Of a stretch of DNA of 64,000 nucleotides, positions 12,231 to 24,199 are shown one piece after another. Numbering within the stretch: position 1 is the first letter of the stretch; the number at the start of each line of letters is the position of its first letter. The stretch spans positions 5,890,001 to 5,954,000 of the forward strand of contig JBBMOL010000023.1 of the NCBI GenBank assembly GCA_037954665.1, in the 5' to 3' direction. Source of the DNA: Laguncularia racemosa. Taxonomy: Eukaryota > Streptophyta > Magnoliopsida > Myrtales > Combretaceae. The notes under the pieces were generated by a model. The model made no database searches. It was not told where the DNA came from and saw only the letters and a list, made by a program, of their open reading frames with translations. The position numbers and the translations under genes are program-made.

Positions 12231-13803
12231 CACATCACAATTAAGTAGTATATCATGGAGTTCCTACTCACTTAGGTCTTATTTTCCTTTGAGGAGTGTA
12301 ATAGTCCTCATGTACTCGCGAAGGATCAAATTCTTCTCCTTACAAGAAAATAGCATTATTTCTTATTACTTACGCTAATATTATCTTATCTTTTATATTC
12401 CTAGTTATTTCAACTATTTTCTAAACTAAAAACTCGTTTTTTATACATTTTAAATTTGTATTCAAATTTTGAAAGTAAAAATTTTCTGTACAAATATAGT
12501 CTAGTTTTGTAGGGTTCATCTCAAAGATTGCGTAGGTGGTCATGATTGTAATTTAGACGTTGTACATGTAATCTACAATAATTTTTCTTTTCCTCTTTTT
12601 CTTTTCTTCTATTTGTATCCTCACTTGCTCACTTTTACTTCTACTCATGGATAAACTCTAATAGAGAACTGAGGAAAGGTCGGTTATAGACACCATTTTA
12701 TGTAAAGTTAATTTCTAGATTTTTTTAGTTTGTTCATCATGCACAGTTAAGATTAAGCTAAATGAATTATTTCGAGTGCAAATATTTACTTGGATTTTTA
12801 TTTAATTATCATAAACCTATGGTTTTAATCTATTTTATCATTTATTTTGAAATTTTATGCGGTTCACTTTTAAACAATTATTTCTTTTAATTTAATATTA
12901 TACGAGATTATAAATAAGGCTTTTAAAATAATTTACAAGCTAATTTGGTATTAAATTTTTTATAATTTTTAGCATTTTACATCCTCTGCCCCTTAAAAGT
13001 TTTGTCTTTAAAACGTTAGAGCATACCTGGATTTTCGAACATATGGGGGTACTTTGCCTTTATTTTGTCTTCTCTTTCCTAGTTGGCTTCTCATTCTAAT
13101 TGTTTACTCCATTGCACTTTAACATATTTGATACTTTTGTTACATAACTCTTGAGTTTAAGCATCAAGGACTTTAATTAGATGTTTCTGATATGTCAAGT
13201 TAGGTTAAATCTTCAGGATATCCATCTCAATAGCTCGATTTGGATCTAAGATGTGCTTCCAAAGCAATGAAACATGAAACACATTGTGGATTCTTGATAG
13301 CTGAGGAGGTAAGGCCAATTTATATGCTACTTCCCAACTCTTTCCAAAACCTTGTAAGCTTTTACGTATCTCGGGCTTAATTTTCCTCTTGTCTCAAATC
13401 TCCTCGTTCCTTTAATTAGAGTAACCTTTAAGTGGATATGTTCTCCTAATAGAAATTATATTTCCCTCCTTTTCAAAATTTCCTAACTTTTCCATCAGTC
13501 TTGGGTTTCTTTCATTCTTTATTTGATGGTGGCCACTTTATCTATTGCTCTTGTAGCATATTAGGTCCAATTGCACTCCTTTCAATTTTGTCCTAATATA
13601 ATGGAAGTTCACATTTTCTTCCATATAGAGCCTCATCTTGATCAATGAATGATAGTCGTTGTTATAGGTTAACTCGACTAGAGGCAAGTGTCGGTCCTAA
13701 CTATCTTTGAAATTCAAAGTGCAACTCTCAACATATCTTCTAAAGTTTGGATGGTACATTCCGATTATCCATCAGTTTGAGGATGATATGCTATGCTAAA
13801 TTG

Positions 13804-14331
13804 CTACTTATTTCCGAGAGCTTGGTATAGACTTCTCCAAAACTTTGACACAAAACGTGGATCTCTATTGGATACTATGCTAACCCGTACCCTGTGGAGT
13901 CTTATAATCTCCTTAAGGTAAATTCTAGCTAACTTGTCCAAGGAATACGTCATGTTGATGGGTAAGAAGTAGGCAGACTTAGTCAAGCGATATACGATTA
14001 CCTATATTACTTTGTATCCAACTCTAGTCTTTGGTAAAGTTATGATAAAGTCCATAATAATCCGTTTCCACTTCCATCCTCGAATTGACAATGGTTGTAA
14101 CAATCCTTTGGGTTTCTGGTGTTCTACTTTAACTTGCTGATAGATGGAGCATTGGGAAATGAATTGTGTCACGTCTCCTTTCATGCCTTCCCACCAATAA
14201 CCTTTCTTTAGCTCTTGATACATTTTAGTTCCTTCTAGATGTACTATATAACTAGAATTGTGGGCTTCATTTATGATATCATTCCTTAACTTCTTATTTT
14301 CTAGTACACACAAATGACCTCTTATCTTCAA
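13804..14331 (-). pseudogene. Gypsy integrase remains
   Basis: Positions 14331-14002 hold the H2C2 zinc-binding region ('EAHNSSYIVHLEGTKMYQEL', 'CSIYQQVKVEHQKP'), in which the second cysteine of CxxC is replaced by glutamine. A stop follows, then 13986-13804 gives the catalytic core ('MTKSAYFLPI', 'SIVSNRDPRFVSKFW'), where the second catalytic aspartate is usually in 'SDRDPRF' and here 'SNRDPRF' is read. It cannot be active. Confidence 0.5.
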
Positions 14332-14410
14332 AACTCCATTTTGATCTAACTAGAAATTTGTACTAGCTTATTGTTTCACCTTATTATGAATATCCATTAA
14401 TTTCATATCA

Positions 14411-15730
14411 CTAAGTTGTATTTCTTGTATTTTTATCCAAAAGAGTAGGTCGCACTTCCAAACTTGGTATTTGTGCTTCTTCCTCATGCCACACAAACTC
14501 AATCATTAATTTCTCAAATTCTTGTATCAACTTTTGTTGTTCCGTCAATAATGCCACTATTTGACCATAATTCTTCCTACTCAAAGCATCAACTACTACA
14601 TTAGCCTTTCCCGAGTGGTAGTTGATATTGAGATTATAGTCCTTAATGAGTTCTAACCATCTTTTTTGTCGCATGTTTAGCTCCTACTATGTGAATAAAT
14701 ATTTCAAACCCCTATGATCTGTGTAGATCTCACATCTTTGCCATACAAATAATGTCTCCATATCTTTAAGGCAAATACAACCACTACTAATTCCAAATCA
14801 TATGTGCGATAATTCTTTTCATGTGGTTTTAACCGTTTAGAAGCATAAGTTAAAGCTTTTTTATTATGCATTAGAACTCACCTTAACCTATTTGGAGGCA
14901 TCAGTATACACACAAAAGGTTCTTCTAAGTTAGGTAAAATCATAATGGAAGCCAAAATCAACCTTTGCTTCAACTCTTGAAAGCTTCTCTCATAACTTTC
15001 ATTCCAATCAAACCTTACGTCTTTTTGGGTTAACCTTGGTAATGGTTTTGAGATCTACGAAAAATCCTTTATGAATCTTTTGTAATACCCTACCAATCCA
15101 AGAAGCTTCTTACTTTGGTAACAGTAGTAGGTTGTTGTCATTCAACTATTGTCTTAATCTTTGTTAGATCCATTGATACTCCTTCTCTAGAAATAACATG
15201 CCCTAAGAATGCTACTTAATTCATTCAAAATTCTCATTTTGAAAATTTCACGTATAACCAATGCTTCTTCAATACTCCTAAGGAGATTTTTAGGTGTTCT
15301 TCATGCTCTTGTTTGGTATTGGAGTAAATCGAAATATCATCAATGAAGACTACCACGAATTTATCTAAGAACGGCTTGTAGATTCGGTTTATGAGGTTCA
15401 TGAACACAATTGGAGCATTCGTTAGTCCAAATAGCATTACTAAAAACTCACAATGTCCATATTTAGTTTGAAAATTGGTTTTAGGCATATCTTCTAGTCT
15501 AATTTTTAACTAGTGATAACCAGATTGTAAATCGATTCGAGGAAAATACACTTGCTCCTTAGACCTAATCAAATAAATAATCAATTATTAGTAAGGGATA
15601 TTTATTCTTAATAGTTACCTTATTTGATTCTCGATAATTGATACATAATCCATGGATGCATCTTTCTTTTTCACGAGTAATACTAAAGCTCCCTAAGGTG
15701 AAACACTTGGACGAATGAATCCTTTCTCTA
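14411..15730 (-). pseudogene. Gypsy reverse transcriptase and RNase H remains
   Basis: The reverse transcriptase is seen from about 15720 to 15180; its catalytic box reads 'VVVFIDDISIYS', so both aspartates of the xxDD motif remain. 'GLTNAPIVFMNL' precedes it as expected. After broken thumb and connection regions, RNase H ends with 'RWLELIKDYNLNINYHSGKANVVVDALSRK' split over 14674-14580 (shown here in parts: 'RWLELIKDYN' and 'NVVVDALSRK' are the landmarks). Frames shift several times. Confidence 0.5.
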
Positions 15731-16037
15731 TTAACTCTTGCAACTGAACTATTAGTTCTTTTAACTCAATTGGGGCCATTCAATAAGGCACTTTAGAAAT
15801 TAGTTTGGTACCAAGCTTTACTTCAACAGTGAAGTCCATCTCTTTCAAAGGGGGTAGTCCTAGCAATTCCTTAGGAAATACTTCAAGGAACTCATTTACT
15901 ATGAGTATTTCCTCCAATTAAGGTAACTCCACACCTATTTCTATCGTGCTTATCAAGCACATGTCCCAACCTTTAGAGTCTTCTCCTTCTATTTACAAGG
16001 CACTAGCGAAAACCTCTAAATTCCTTCTTCGTTATCC

Positions 16038-16960
16038 TCAATACACCATGGTCTTTGTTCCTGGCTTATTTAATAGCACTTCTTTCTTCTTACAATCCAT
16101 GTGGGTGAAATGCTTAGATAACCAATCCATCCCCAAAAGTGCCTTATAACCCCTCATAGAAAGGACAATTAAGTCTGTAAGCATATTTCTCCCATAAATT
16201 TCAATTGGGCAATCTTTTATTATTACCTTAGTAATCGCTTTCTTACCTGTAGGAGTACCAATCCTTAGAGTCTTCAGAGAAGGTTGAACTTTCAACTTCC
16301 TTTGCAAAGCTACAATCGTGCCTATAAAAGAATGGATAGCTTCCGTATTGAAAATGATAATGGTTAGTTGGGTGGCAATTAGAATGGATCATAAGAATTA
16401 TGTAGTGTTAGGGTTAAGCTCTAACTTTTATCTCCTTAAATCTTTTATTAGTAAGTCTTTTATAATTCTTCACTTTCCAATTAATTTCCCTAATCAAATC
16501 TCATATATACAAAATATTATACAAAGATAAGTTCGATTCTACATACCTGTTACTACATCTCCTTCATCTTCGTATCTTGTGGCTGCTAATATCTCGACAT
16601 TGCTTGGCTTCTTCTTCCACCCAATGTCCAACATCGGTACCTTTGATGGCAAACACCCTAGCGTTCGTAGCCTATAGGTTAGCCCCTTGATTTCCTTGTT
16701 CGAATGGTTACCAATAGGTCTTCCAATTATGGTCCTAGGCATTATGGTCCTTGCCCCAATCCCTTATTACCTCTTGGGGCAACTGTTTATACAATACCGT
16801 TTTTTTCTATAAGCAAATTAGGTCTAGCGTTTTTCTTTGAACAATCTTAAACTATGTGGTCATTACCCACACCGGTAACATTTACCCTTCAATTATGGAT
16901 ACTCCCCAGATAGTGTCGTCCCTTACACTTCCAATAAATTAAAATGGGCTTAGCTTGTGG
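16038..16960 (-). pseudogene. Gypsy gag zinc knuckle and aspartic protease remains
   Basis: A damaged CCHC knuckle is read near 16840-16960 ('KCKGRHYLG' ... 'GNDHIV-DCS', with a stop between). From 16307 to 16038 follows a protease of the retroviral-like type, recognisable by 'GYKALLGMDWLSKH' and 'MDCKKKEV' near its C-terminal end. Several stops separate the pieces. It would have processed the polyprotein in the intact element. Confidence 0.5.
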
Positions 16961-17059
16961 TGAAATGATTAGGGATCTATTGCTTAACAACCTCACATTT
17001 AACATTGGCCTTTTTCCTTTCTTATTCATACATGGATTAAATAGTGGTCTTTTCGCTGA

Positions 17060-18713
17060 AACTCTAAAGAGAAGGAATGAGGCAAATTTCATGAAACTTG
17101 CTTAGAACGTCAAAACAAAATGCCTGATTTGGAAAAAGGTTGATCAGACAAAAGTATAAGGTGGGAGAGTATGGATTTAAAGTAAAGAGATGATCAAGAT
17201 TTTTCAAAAAGATAAACAAGCAACAAAATGGTTGGAAGTGAAAATGACTAGACAAATTGGAAATGGCAAAAATATTAAATTTTGGCATGATAAGAGGACA
17301 ATGGAAGGTAAAGTGAAGGAAATGGTTAAAGGGACCAATAGGAAAAAACATAGATAAAATAATAATAGCACAGGTACAAAATAGATTGGGAAGATGGAAG
17401 GAAGACCCAATTACTTACCTAATTGATGATGAAATTGCAGCAAGACTTGGGAATATAGAACTAAACAAGATGTAGGAAACACAAGTGAGTTGGATATGGA
17501 AACATAATGCTAATGGAGAAGTGGGAAGTAAAACAGTATATAGAATGCTATATATAGAAGAGGAGCAAAACATAAAAAAAAAAAGAGGATTAGGGATGGA
17601 TATGGAAAATTCCAACAATACCAGCAATCCAGTGGTTGATATGACGATGTCTACACAATGGCATAACAACAAAAGATAATCTAGTGAAAAGAAGGATGAA
17701 TGTGGACACAACATGTTGATGGTGCCATAGGAAAGAAGAAATGGTACAACACATATTCTAGAAATGCAAGGCTATGAAAGAAATATGGAAGAGCATGGGG
17801 ATTTTGGATTTCCTATGGGAGGACATGATGGAATGCTTTAGAAGGTTGGTAAAGCAAAATGCATACAATAGAAAGATTGACTAGGAAAAAAGTATTGCTC
17901 TAAGAATAGTAAAATTCATGTTTATGTTTAGAGGATTATGGAGTGAAAGAAATAAACAGGCATTCTAAAATCAAGGTAGTAATATAGATTGGAAGAGTCA
18001 AGCGAGGATGGAAATAGAAGAGTGGTGGGCAACAAATGAAAGGAAGAAACTAGGAGAAACTAGAAAGAAGTTCTTGTTCGTTCTTGTTCATGTAGAGAAG
18101 ACCGAATGAAAGTTTGGTGAAGGTGAATTGTGATGGATTGGTAATTGAAGACGGAAAGGAGGCAACAATAGGAGGAATATGTAAAGATGGTAATGGGAAA
18201 GTGCTAGGCGTTTTTAGGGGAAAAAATCGCAAGCACTTCATCTCTAGAAGTAGAATTGTGGCTAGTGCTAAATAGAATGTAGTTAGTTGAGAAGTTGAAA
18301 AAAAGACAGAGTTGTTCTTTAGCTGGATTTGTTTTTAGCTATCGAGCTATTAAAAGATAAAGGGAAGGAGAAATGATTAGGAACCATACCTTTTAAATAT
18401 ATGTAGGGAACTAGCATTGAAGTTTAACAACATTATATTTTGTAGGGTTCCTCATGAAGAAAACATGATCATAGATAAGCTTACCAAAGATAGCCTAAAA
18501 GATGGAAGTGATTGTTCTTTCAAGGAAGAAGCTCCACCCAAAATCATGGAAGTGGCAAGGAAGGACCAAGGAATATGGGAGAGTAGTACTAGAAATTTTC
18601 AAGAAATGTTTAGTTTACTTGAAGTCCTAATAAGTAGCAGTGCTAGTTTTTGCATGGAACAAGATGTATGATGTAAAATCATGTCTTTTGACTACACTGG
18701 GAGGAAAAAAAGA

Positions 18714-18756
<43 letters not shown>

Positions 18757-18757
18757 T
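17060..18757 (+). mobile_element. LINE (L1-type) 3' fragment: RT tail, zf-RVT, RNase H, (ATT)n tail
   Basis: Frame-shifting between readings gives the C-terminal order of a plant L1: 'KRRNEANFMKLA' (17075), 'NGKNIKFWHDKR', 'VSWIWKHNANGE' (17490), a zinc-binding domain ('RRMNVDTTCWWCHR' then 'VQHIF', 17690-17760), and an RNase H start ('VNCDGLVIEDGKE', 18125). The 5' three quarters are missing, as expected for target-primed insertion. The 3' end is a tail of ATT repeats. It sits against the gypsy gag, so I infer insertion into it. No clear target duplication was found. Confidence 0.5.
18715..18756. repeat. (ATT)14 microsatellite, LINE tail
   Basis: Fourteen uninterrupted ATT units at the 3' end of the LINE fragment; it most likely replaced the original tail by slippage. 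Confidence 0.5.
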
Positions 18758-19264
18758 TAGCCTAAGTAGCTAATGTAGCGGATATCTAGTATAGCTAATC
18801 TTATGGGTATTCATTGATTTCAGCAAATTATTGCATATGTGACTCAATGCACTTACTGAGCTAAAATGGTGTTGAAAAGAAAATGCATATCAAGAAACAT
18901 CTTTATAACTATAATTCGATAGATCAACGAATAGCTTGATTTACCTTAATCAAGTGGATTAACTCAATAATTAAGAATTTAAAGTTAATTTACTTAAGAT
19001 TAGCAAGTGAGCATGATAATGATTGAGTTAAAAATGGACTAAAATGGGAAAAAATACTAGACTTAGTGGGTTTTATTTTAATGGGATTTTAGTGATAAAA
19101 TTTGAGTCTTCGATAGCTTAATCAACCCAAAAATTTAAATAGAAAACTTAATTTGAAATGTAGGTTTAAAAAGAATTACATAAGTGAAAGCCAACTAATA
19201 AATCAAATGAAAACATAGAGAATTAGTTTATAGATTTTTGAACTTAAAATCAAGCTTAAAGTTA
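18758..19264. other. Intergenic, nothing recognised
   Basis: AT-rich sequence without a family match on either strand. I looked here for the missing gypsy gag N-terminus and 5' LTR and did not find them. Confidence 0.5.
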
Positions 19265-19975
19265 GGGCTACAAATAAGTCAAGTCTAACCAAGTCAAGCT
19301 TTTTAAGGCTCGAGTTTGGCTCGTTATTAAAATTATGAAGCTCAAGTCAAGCAAAATTTTTACCAAGCTTGAAAATTATAGGCTCAAACTTGAGCTAGTT
19401 AAAAAATTTGAAGCTCAAGCTCAGCTTATTTAATTTATGAGCCTAAGTTCATTCATCTAAATGAGCATGAACTGAAGCTCATTTAAATAAACGAACTTCA
19501 AGTGGAGTTCGTTTAGATAAACAAGTCTACTTATGAGTTTGTTTGTGAGCTTACTTATTAACAATACAAATGAAAGTATACTCAACAACTCATTCGTAAT
19601 TTGATTTGTTAACAATATCATCAGAGTCTACTCATAAATCTATTAACAAGTCGACTTATTAATACTATAAACAAGTTCTCCTCATCAACCTATTTGCAAA
19701 CCTACTCACGAGATTATTTGCAAACTAGCTCGTTAATAACATAAATGAGTTTGCTCACAAATTCATAAGCTCGCTCATTAATAATTTAAGCAAACTTGCT
19801 TTTAAGTTGGCTCGTGAGCTTGAACAAAAGCTTGAACTTAGCTCGTTTAAATAAATGAGCTTGTTTTAAACTCAAGCTTGACTCATTTACTAATTGATTT
19901 TAAGTTGATCTGAGCTCGAAGTGAGCCAAAATCGAGTAGCTTACAAGTAATTCAGCTCATTTGCAACCTTACTTA
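19265..19975. repeat. GAGCTC-rich short interspersed element, copy A
   Basis: Starts 'agggctacaaataagtcaag' and ends with 'cagctcatttgcaacctt', whose reverse complement resembles the start, so imperfect terminal inverted repeats are present. The interior repeats 'ctcaagct', 'gagctt' and 'aaataaacgagc' in both orientations. No ORF. Copies B and C at 48.9 and 49.7 kb share the layout; this suggests a non-autonomous DNA element. Confidence 0.5.
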
Positions 19976-20013
19976 AAGCCTAGAAAACCTAACTCTTGGT
20001 TGACTTGACTATA

Positions 20014-20022
20014 TAAATATAT
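20014..20022. repeat. Left target-site duplication of MULE-2
   Basis: taaatatat; partner 28177-28185 is taaatctat (8 of 9). Confidence 0.5.
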
Positions 20023-20759
20023 TGAGTTATATACTTCAATATAGTAATTTTTGAAAAAAAATTCCGTAAATATTATATTCATAATAATTATTCCTAAAAT
20101 AGGTTCCGAAGACGCATACTGCATTTGCGACTTTAGGGAAACGGAAAAAAATTTTAACTGAAGGCATAGACAAGGTCCGCGCCTTCAGTACATGTTTTAT
20201 TATTATTATTTTTAATCTGCAAACCTATAAAACATGTAAGAAAAAGTTTACTGCAAACCTATAAAATTATTATGAAAGTATTGCTGCAAACCTATAAAAG
20301 TAATACAGTAAATTTATACAGTATCATAACATGTGATTTGTAATACATAGGAAAAATTTACACTGACAATTTGTAATATAAATACAAATACTTAGTTCAT
20401 ATGTTCATATTTCCATCTTTCAATTTTCTCTGCAAATTTCACTCTATCTCATTACTTGCAAATTTTTGTTTTCGTAATTTCTGTGTCACGCAGGTTTTAC
20501 TTTATTGAAATACATGTATAGGAGTATTTTCATCAAGATCTCGATATGTTTTCTTAAGAAAAAATTTATTTTTGTTGATGTTATACTACTTTAGATAAAT
20601 GCAAAAAAAAAAAACACATGTAATTATATATACTGCACATTTTTATTGAAATAGTAGTTATTGTTAATTAACTATTAATTAATAATTAATTAATTGTTAA
20701 TATATGATTAATTAATACTAGTAAATGAATTATGTTTATATATTATTATAATGTATTTT

Positions 20760-21790
20760 TGTAAACTTAGTCATTAAATTAAGTTGTTGTTAATTAATTC
20801 TTAATTAACAGTGATCAGTTGTTTATATATAAGTAAATAATTGTTAGAAAAATAATTTGTGAAAATTTTGTGTTGATTATAAATGTAAAATAAATTAATG
20901 GTTTTGTACTAGTTATTAGTTATCTATTAATCAAATGTGATTAGTCTTTAATATATCGTTAATTAATTATTATAAAATTAATTAGTAAAATTTTTTTATT
21001 TTTTGCAAATGTAAAATATTTGTATAGTTTTGTAGAATTAGTTATAAAAGTAAGTAGTTATTAATTATCCGTTAATTAAAAGTGATTAGTCGTTAATATG
21101 TCATTAATTAGTTGTTATAAAATTTTGTATTTATTGCAAATGTAAAATATTTGTATGGTTTTGTAGAATTAGTTATAAAATTAAGTAGTTATTAATTATC
21201 CATTAATTAAAGGTGATTAGTCATTAATATTTCTTTAATTAATTTTTATAAAATTAATTAGTAAAAAATTCTGTATTTGTTGTAAAAGTAAAATATTTGT
21301 ATGGTTTTGTATAATCAATTATAAAATTAAGTAGTTATTAATTATCCGTTAATTAAAGGCGATTAATCATTAATATGTCATTACTTAATTGTTATAAAAT
21401 TAATTAGTGAAAAATTTTGTATTTGTTGCAAATATAAAATATTTGTATGGTTTTGTAGAATGAGTTATAAAAGTAAGTAGTTATTAATTATTCGTTAATT
21501 AAAGGTGATTAGTCGTTACTATATCGTTAATTAATTGTTATAAAATTAATTAGTGAAACTTTAGTGTTGGTTTCAAATGTAAAATATTTTTATAGTTTTA
21601 TTGAATTAGTTATAAAAATAAGTAGTTATTAATTATCCCTTAATTAAAAGTGATTATTTGTTAATATGTCCTCAATTAATTATCATAAAATTAATTACTA
21701 AAAAGTTGGTATTGATTGTACATGTAATATCTTTGTCTATTATTATAAAAGTAGGTACAAACTTTAGTTGTTGTTAATTAACTATTAATT
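20760..21790. repeat. ~145-bp tandem repeat array inside MULE-2
   Basis: The phrase 'agtagttattaattatc' recurs near 21053, 21183, 21329, 21476 and 21620, with a looser copy near 20910, giving steps of about 130-147 bases. Each unit also has 'gtgattagtcgttaatat' and 'aaatgtaaaatatttgtatg'. Units are very AT-rich and full of the palindrome TTAATTAA. It lies between the left TIR and the PMD gene. Confidence 0.5.
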
Positions 21791-21887
21791 AGACAGTAAA
21801 TAGTCGCTAATTAGTCGTAAATTAATATATTGATGGTAACATATACTAAATTTTTTAATATATATTCTATTTTGCATAATAGATAGA

Positions 21888-23990
21888 GCTTGGATCTTTC
21901 AATCCTTCAGTCTTGATGCAACAAGAGAGTCATCGATCACAGGCCATCTGGGACGGAGAGGTAAACAACCTTTCACTTATCAATTAGTTTATGTTGCATT
22001 AAAAATGTTAAAACATTTTACGTGTTATCGGCATAAGATCAAGCAACCCTCGCTGTTTGACGGCGTCAATTGTCACTCCGTCGCAACGAACGTGCCATCC
22101 CCCTTGATGCTTAAATGGAGCCATACTTGCATTTGGCTAAATTCGAAGGTGAGAGTTACCTACCATACATACCTCTAGATTGGCACACGATTACAGCATT
22201 GGTGAAGCGATGGCATCTAACGATGCATACATTCCACATGCTAATAGGGGAGTTTACAATTACGTTGTAGGATATGGAGATCCAGTTAGGACTCCTCATA
22301 AATGGCCAGGCAGTTATAGGGAGTAGTTGCTTGAATTGGAGAGCGATATGTGAAGAACTGTTGGGGGCGAAGCTAAGGCTTAGCGGTAAGGGAGGTCACA
22401 TTAGTATGACATGGCTCCATGATATGTTTTAGATGATCCCACCAGACGTCGATGCTAAGCAAATATATCGAGTTACTCGAACATACATACTGCAGCTGTT
22501 GGGGGGATTTATTTTTGCCGATAAATCTGGTGCCCCCTCGTCCACGCGATGTAGTTACCTTTGCTGGAGCATTTCAACATTGTTAGGATGTATAGTTAGT
22601 GGTCCGCATGTCTGGTGTGGTTATATCGTCAACTTTGTGTCATGTCATCACCGTCGGCATACAAGATTAGAGGGACTGCCATTTTGCTATAGGTATGAGC
22701 CTAAGATAGATTTCCCCATATCGCACCCATTAGTCGATATGGACTATTTATAGAAGTTGGATGTCCACTGGTAGTACGTTGGAATACGTGGAAGGATACA
22801 CAGTATCACCCTACCTACTTTGTCGATGCATGTAGGATGCGTTGAATAGATAAAACATGTTACAGGTACTTTAGTAACCGAATTTTTTCCCTTGCAATTA
22901 ATTATATTAATCATTTGAAGTCAATATAATTTCCTATTTTCATATTGAATGGGAGTCATACGATAGGAATTTAATTAATCTTCTACTTGATTTCTGCAAA
23001 GCGAGGATACACATTTGGACCACTTAGGTATCACTAATTTGTCTCCACAATGTTGAATGACATTTTCCAGATTGAGTGGCCAGGCCATTTGGTGGGTTCC
23101 AATATATCCCACAGCCGGTGAACACACGACCCGAAGCTCCATAAAATCGACCTACATAGCCGGATTGATGTTGATTGGATGGTCCAGTATGTAGCGTATT
23201 TAAACATGTGGGAATAGTGGGTTAATCAAGTCGTTCATATGGGTAGCCCTCGTAGTGTGCATGACAATCACCTACAATTATATGGATCGATCAACAGGCA
23301 ATACATTGTATGCATGGGAGCTGTTCTTGGAATTCTGGTAAGTATGATTTATATCAATACTTCGTAATGTCCAAATAATTGCATGATCATGTCAACTTTA
23401 ATTTACGTTTTGTTCATACTTGCAAGGTAACACCTTATGACAAATCTACTTATTGCTGGATATAGACACGGTTGTGAGAATAGTTGCTCATTCTTTAGTT
23501 CATGCTTCATCACGAGGGAGGAGGTAACACTGTACCCGCAACTACAACAATAGAACACCTGGGAGGAGGCAGAACCAATTCTTACGTGGAAACGAATGGG
23601 GGGACTACAACAACCCCAAAATCGAGGTGAGCCACATGAAAATCCAAGACAGGATCGATAGATGCCTATTGATTCTGATGCAATGTATGCTAGCTCAGGG
23701 CCGATTTTTAGCCAATACGAGACACCACATCGGCATTCTATAAGTGGTTATATCCCAACACCGCCGGCTCCATAGAAGAAACACTCTAGAATACAACCTA
23801 TGTATTAAGATGAATCATCAAGTTAGCCTATAGAGTGGAGTCTCATGCCTTGGTAATCATTCAACAGTACTCCCCAGTAGCATCTAACACAGGAGTCTGA
23901 AGCTCCACCAGCTCTATGTCCAAGGCTAAGCAACGCCTTCACTCAACTAGCTAGATAATTCACTAGGGAAAGAAGATAGGAAGTGATAAG
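21888..23990 (+). pseudogene. Plant mobile domain (PMD, MAIN-like) gene of MULE-2, decayed
   Basis: A first exon near 21888-21960 reads 'NPSVLMQQESHRSQAIWDGE' and ends at a GT donor. The second exon, about 22110-22860, gives the PMD core: 'LDWHTITALVKRWHLTMHTF', 'IGEFTITL', 'IQLGLLINGQAV', 'YSxWSACLVWLYRQLC' and 'WDRFPHIAP', over several frames with in-frame stops. A third piece near 23160-23340 holds 'HDNHLQLYGSINRQYIV'. These match the aminotransferase-like PMD family, known both as host genes (MAIN/MAIL) and as transposon cargo. Its function in transposons is unknown. Stops and shifts show this copy is dead. Confidence 0.5.
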
Positions 23991-24199
23991 GATACGAACC
24001 GCTAATTTTTAGTTATTTTATATGTATATGTTCGATTGAAATGATTAAGTTAATGTATTTCCGCATGCAATGTGTATATATACTAATTTATAACTTCGAA
24101 TTTTTCAATATGAATTAACAAATGTTAAATAAATTAACATATAATATAACTTGTCGATAAATTACAAAATTGCAAATATATATGCAAAATAACAAGCAT

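Larger units (their letters stand above)
5749..12981 (-). mobile_element. Probable 3' LTR of the gypsy chromovirus, split by a MULE
   Basis: On the - strand the gypsy coding relic ends with a purine tract (rc of about 12983-12998, 'cttttaaggggcagagg'), followed at 12981 by 'tgtaaaatgc', a normal LTR start TG. The other border is placed at 5749, where the - strand reads 'ggggcgtgaca', an ending seen in chromovirus LTRs. The 5749-6860 part also holds 'ctcactgagcgataatagc', a phrase type I associate with these LTRs. Removing the MULE and its duplication leaves about 2.9 kb. The matching 5' LTR is not in the window, so the two-LTR proof is missing; the 5749 border is inference. Confidence 0.5.
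12990..17060 (-). mobile_element. Ty3/gypsy chromovirus internal region, degenerate and 5'-truncated
   Basis: Domains run in gypsy order on the - strand: gag zinc knuckle (about 16960-16840), protease, reverse transcriptase, RNase H, integrase and a chromodomain at about 13130-13020 ('KYVKVQWSKQ', 'ANWEREDKIKAKYPHMF'). The chromodomain places it among the chromoviruses, probably the Del/Tekay side given the long LTR. The N-terminal gag is missing because a LINE fragment abuts it near 17060, and no 5' LTR was seen. Frameshifts and stops occur in every domain. Confidence 0.5.

Noticed and set aside
17064..17714. Three open frames on the - strand rich in F, L and S
   Set aside because: They are antisense to the A-rich LINE fragment, whose + strand readings match LINE domains.
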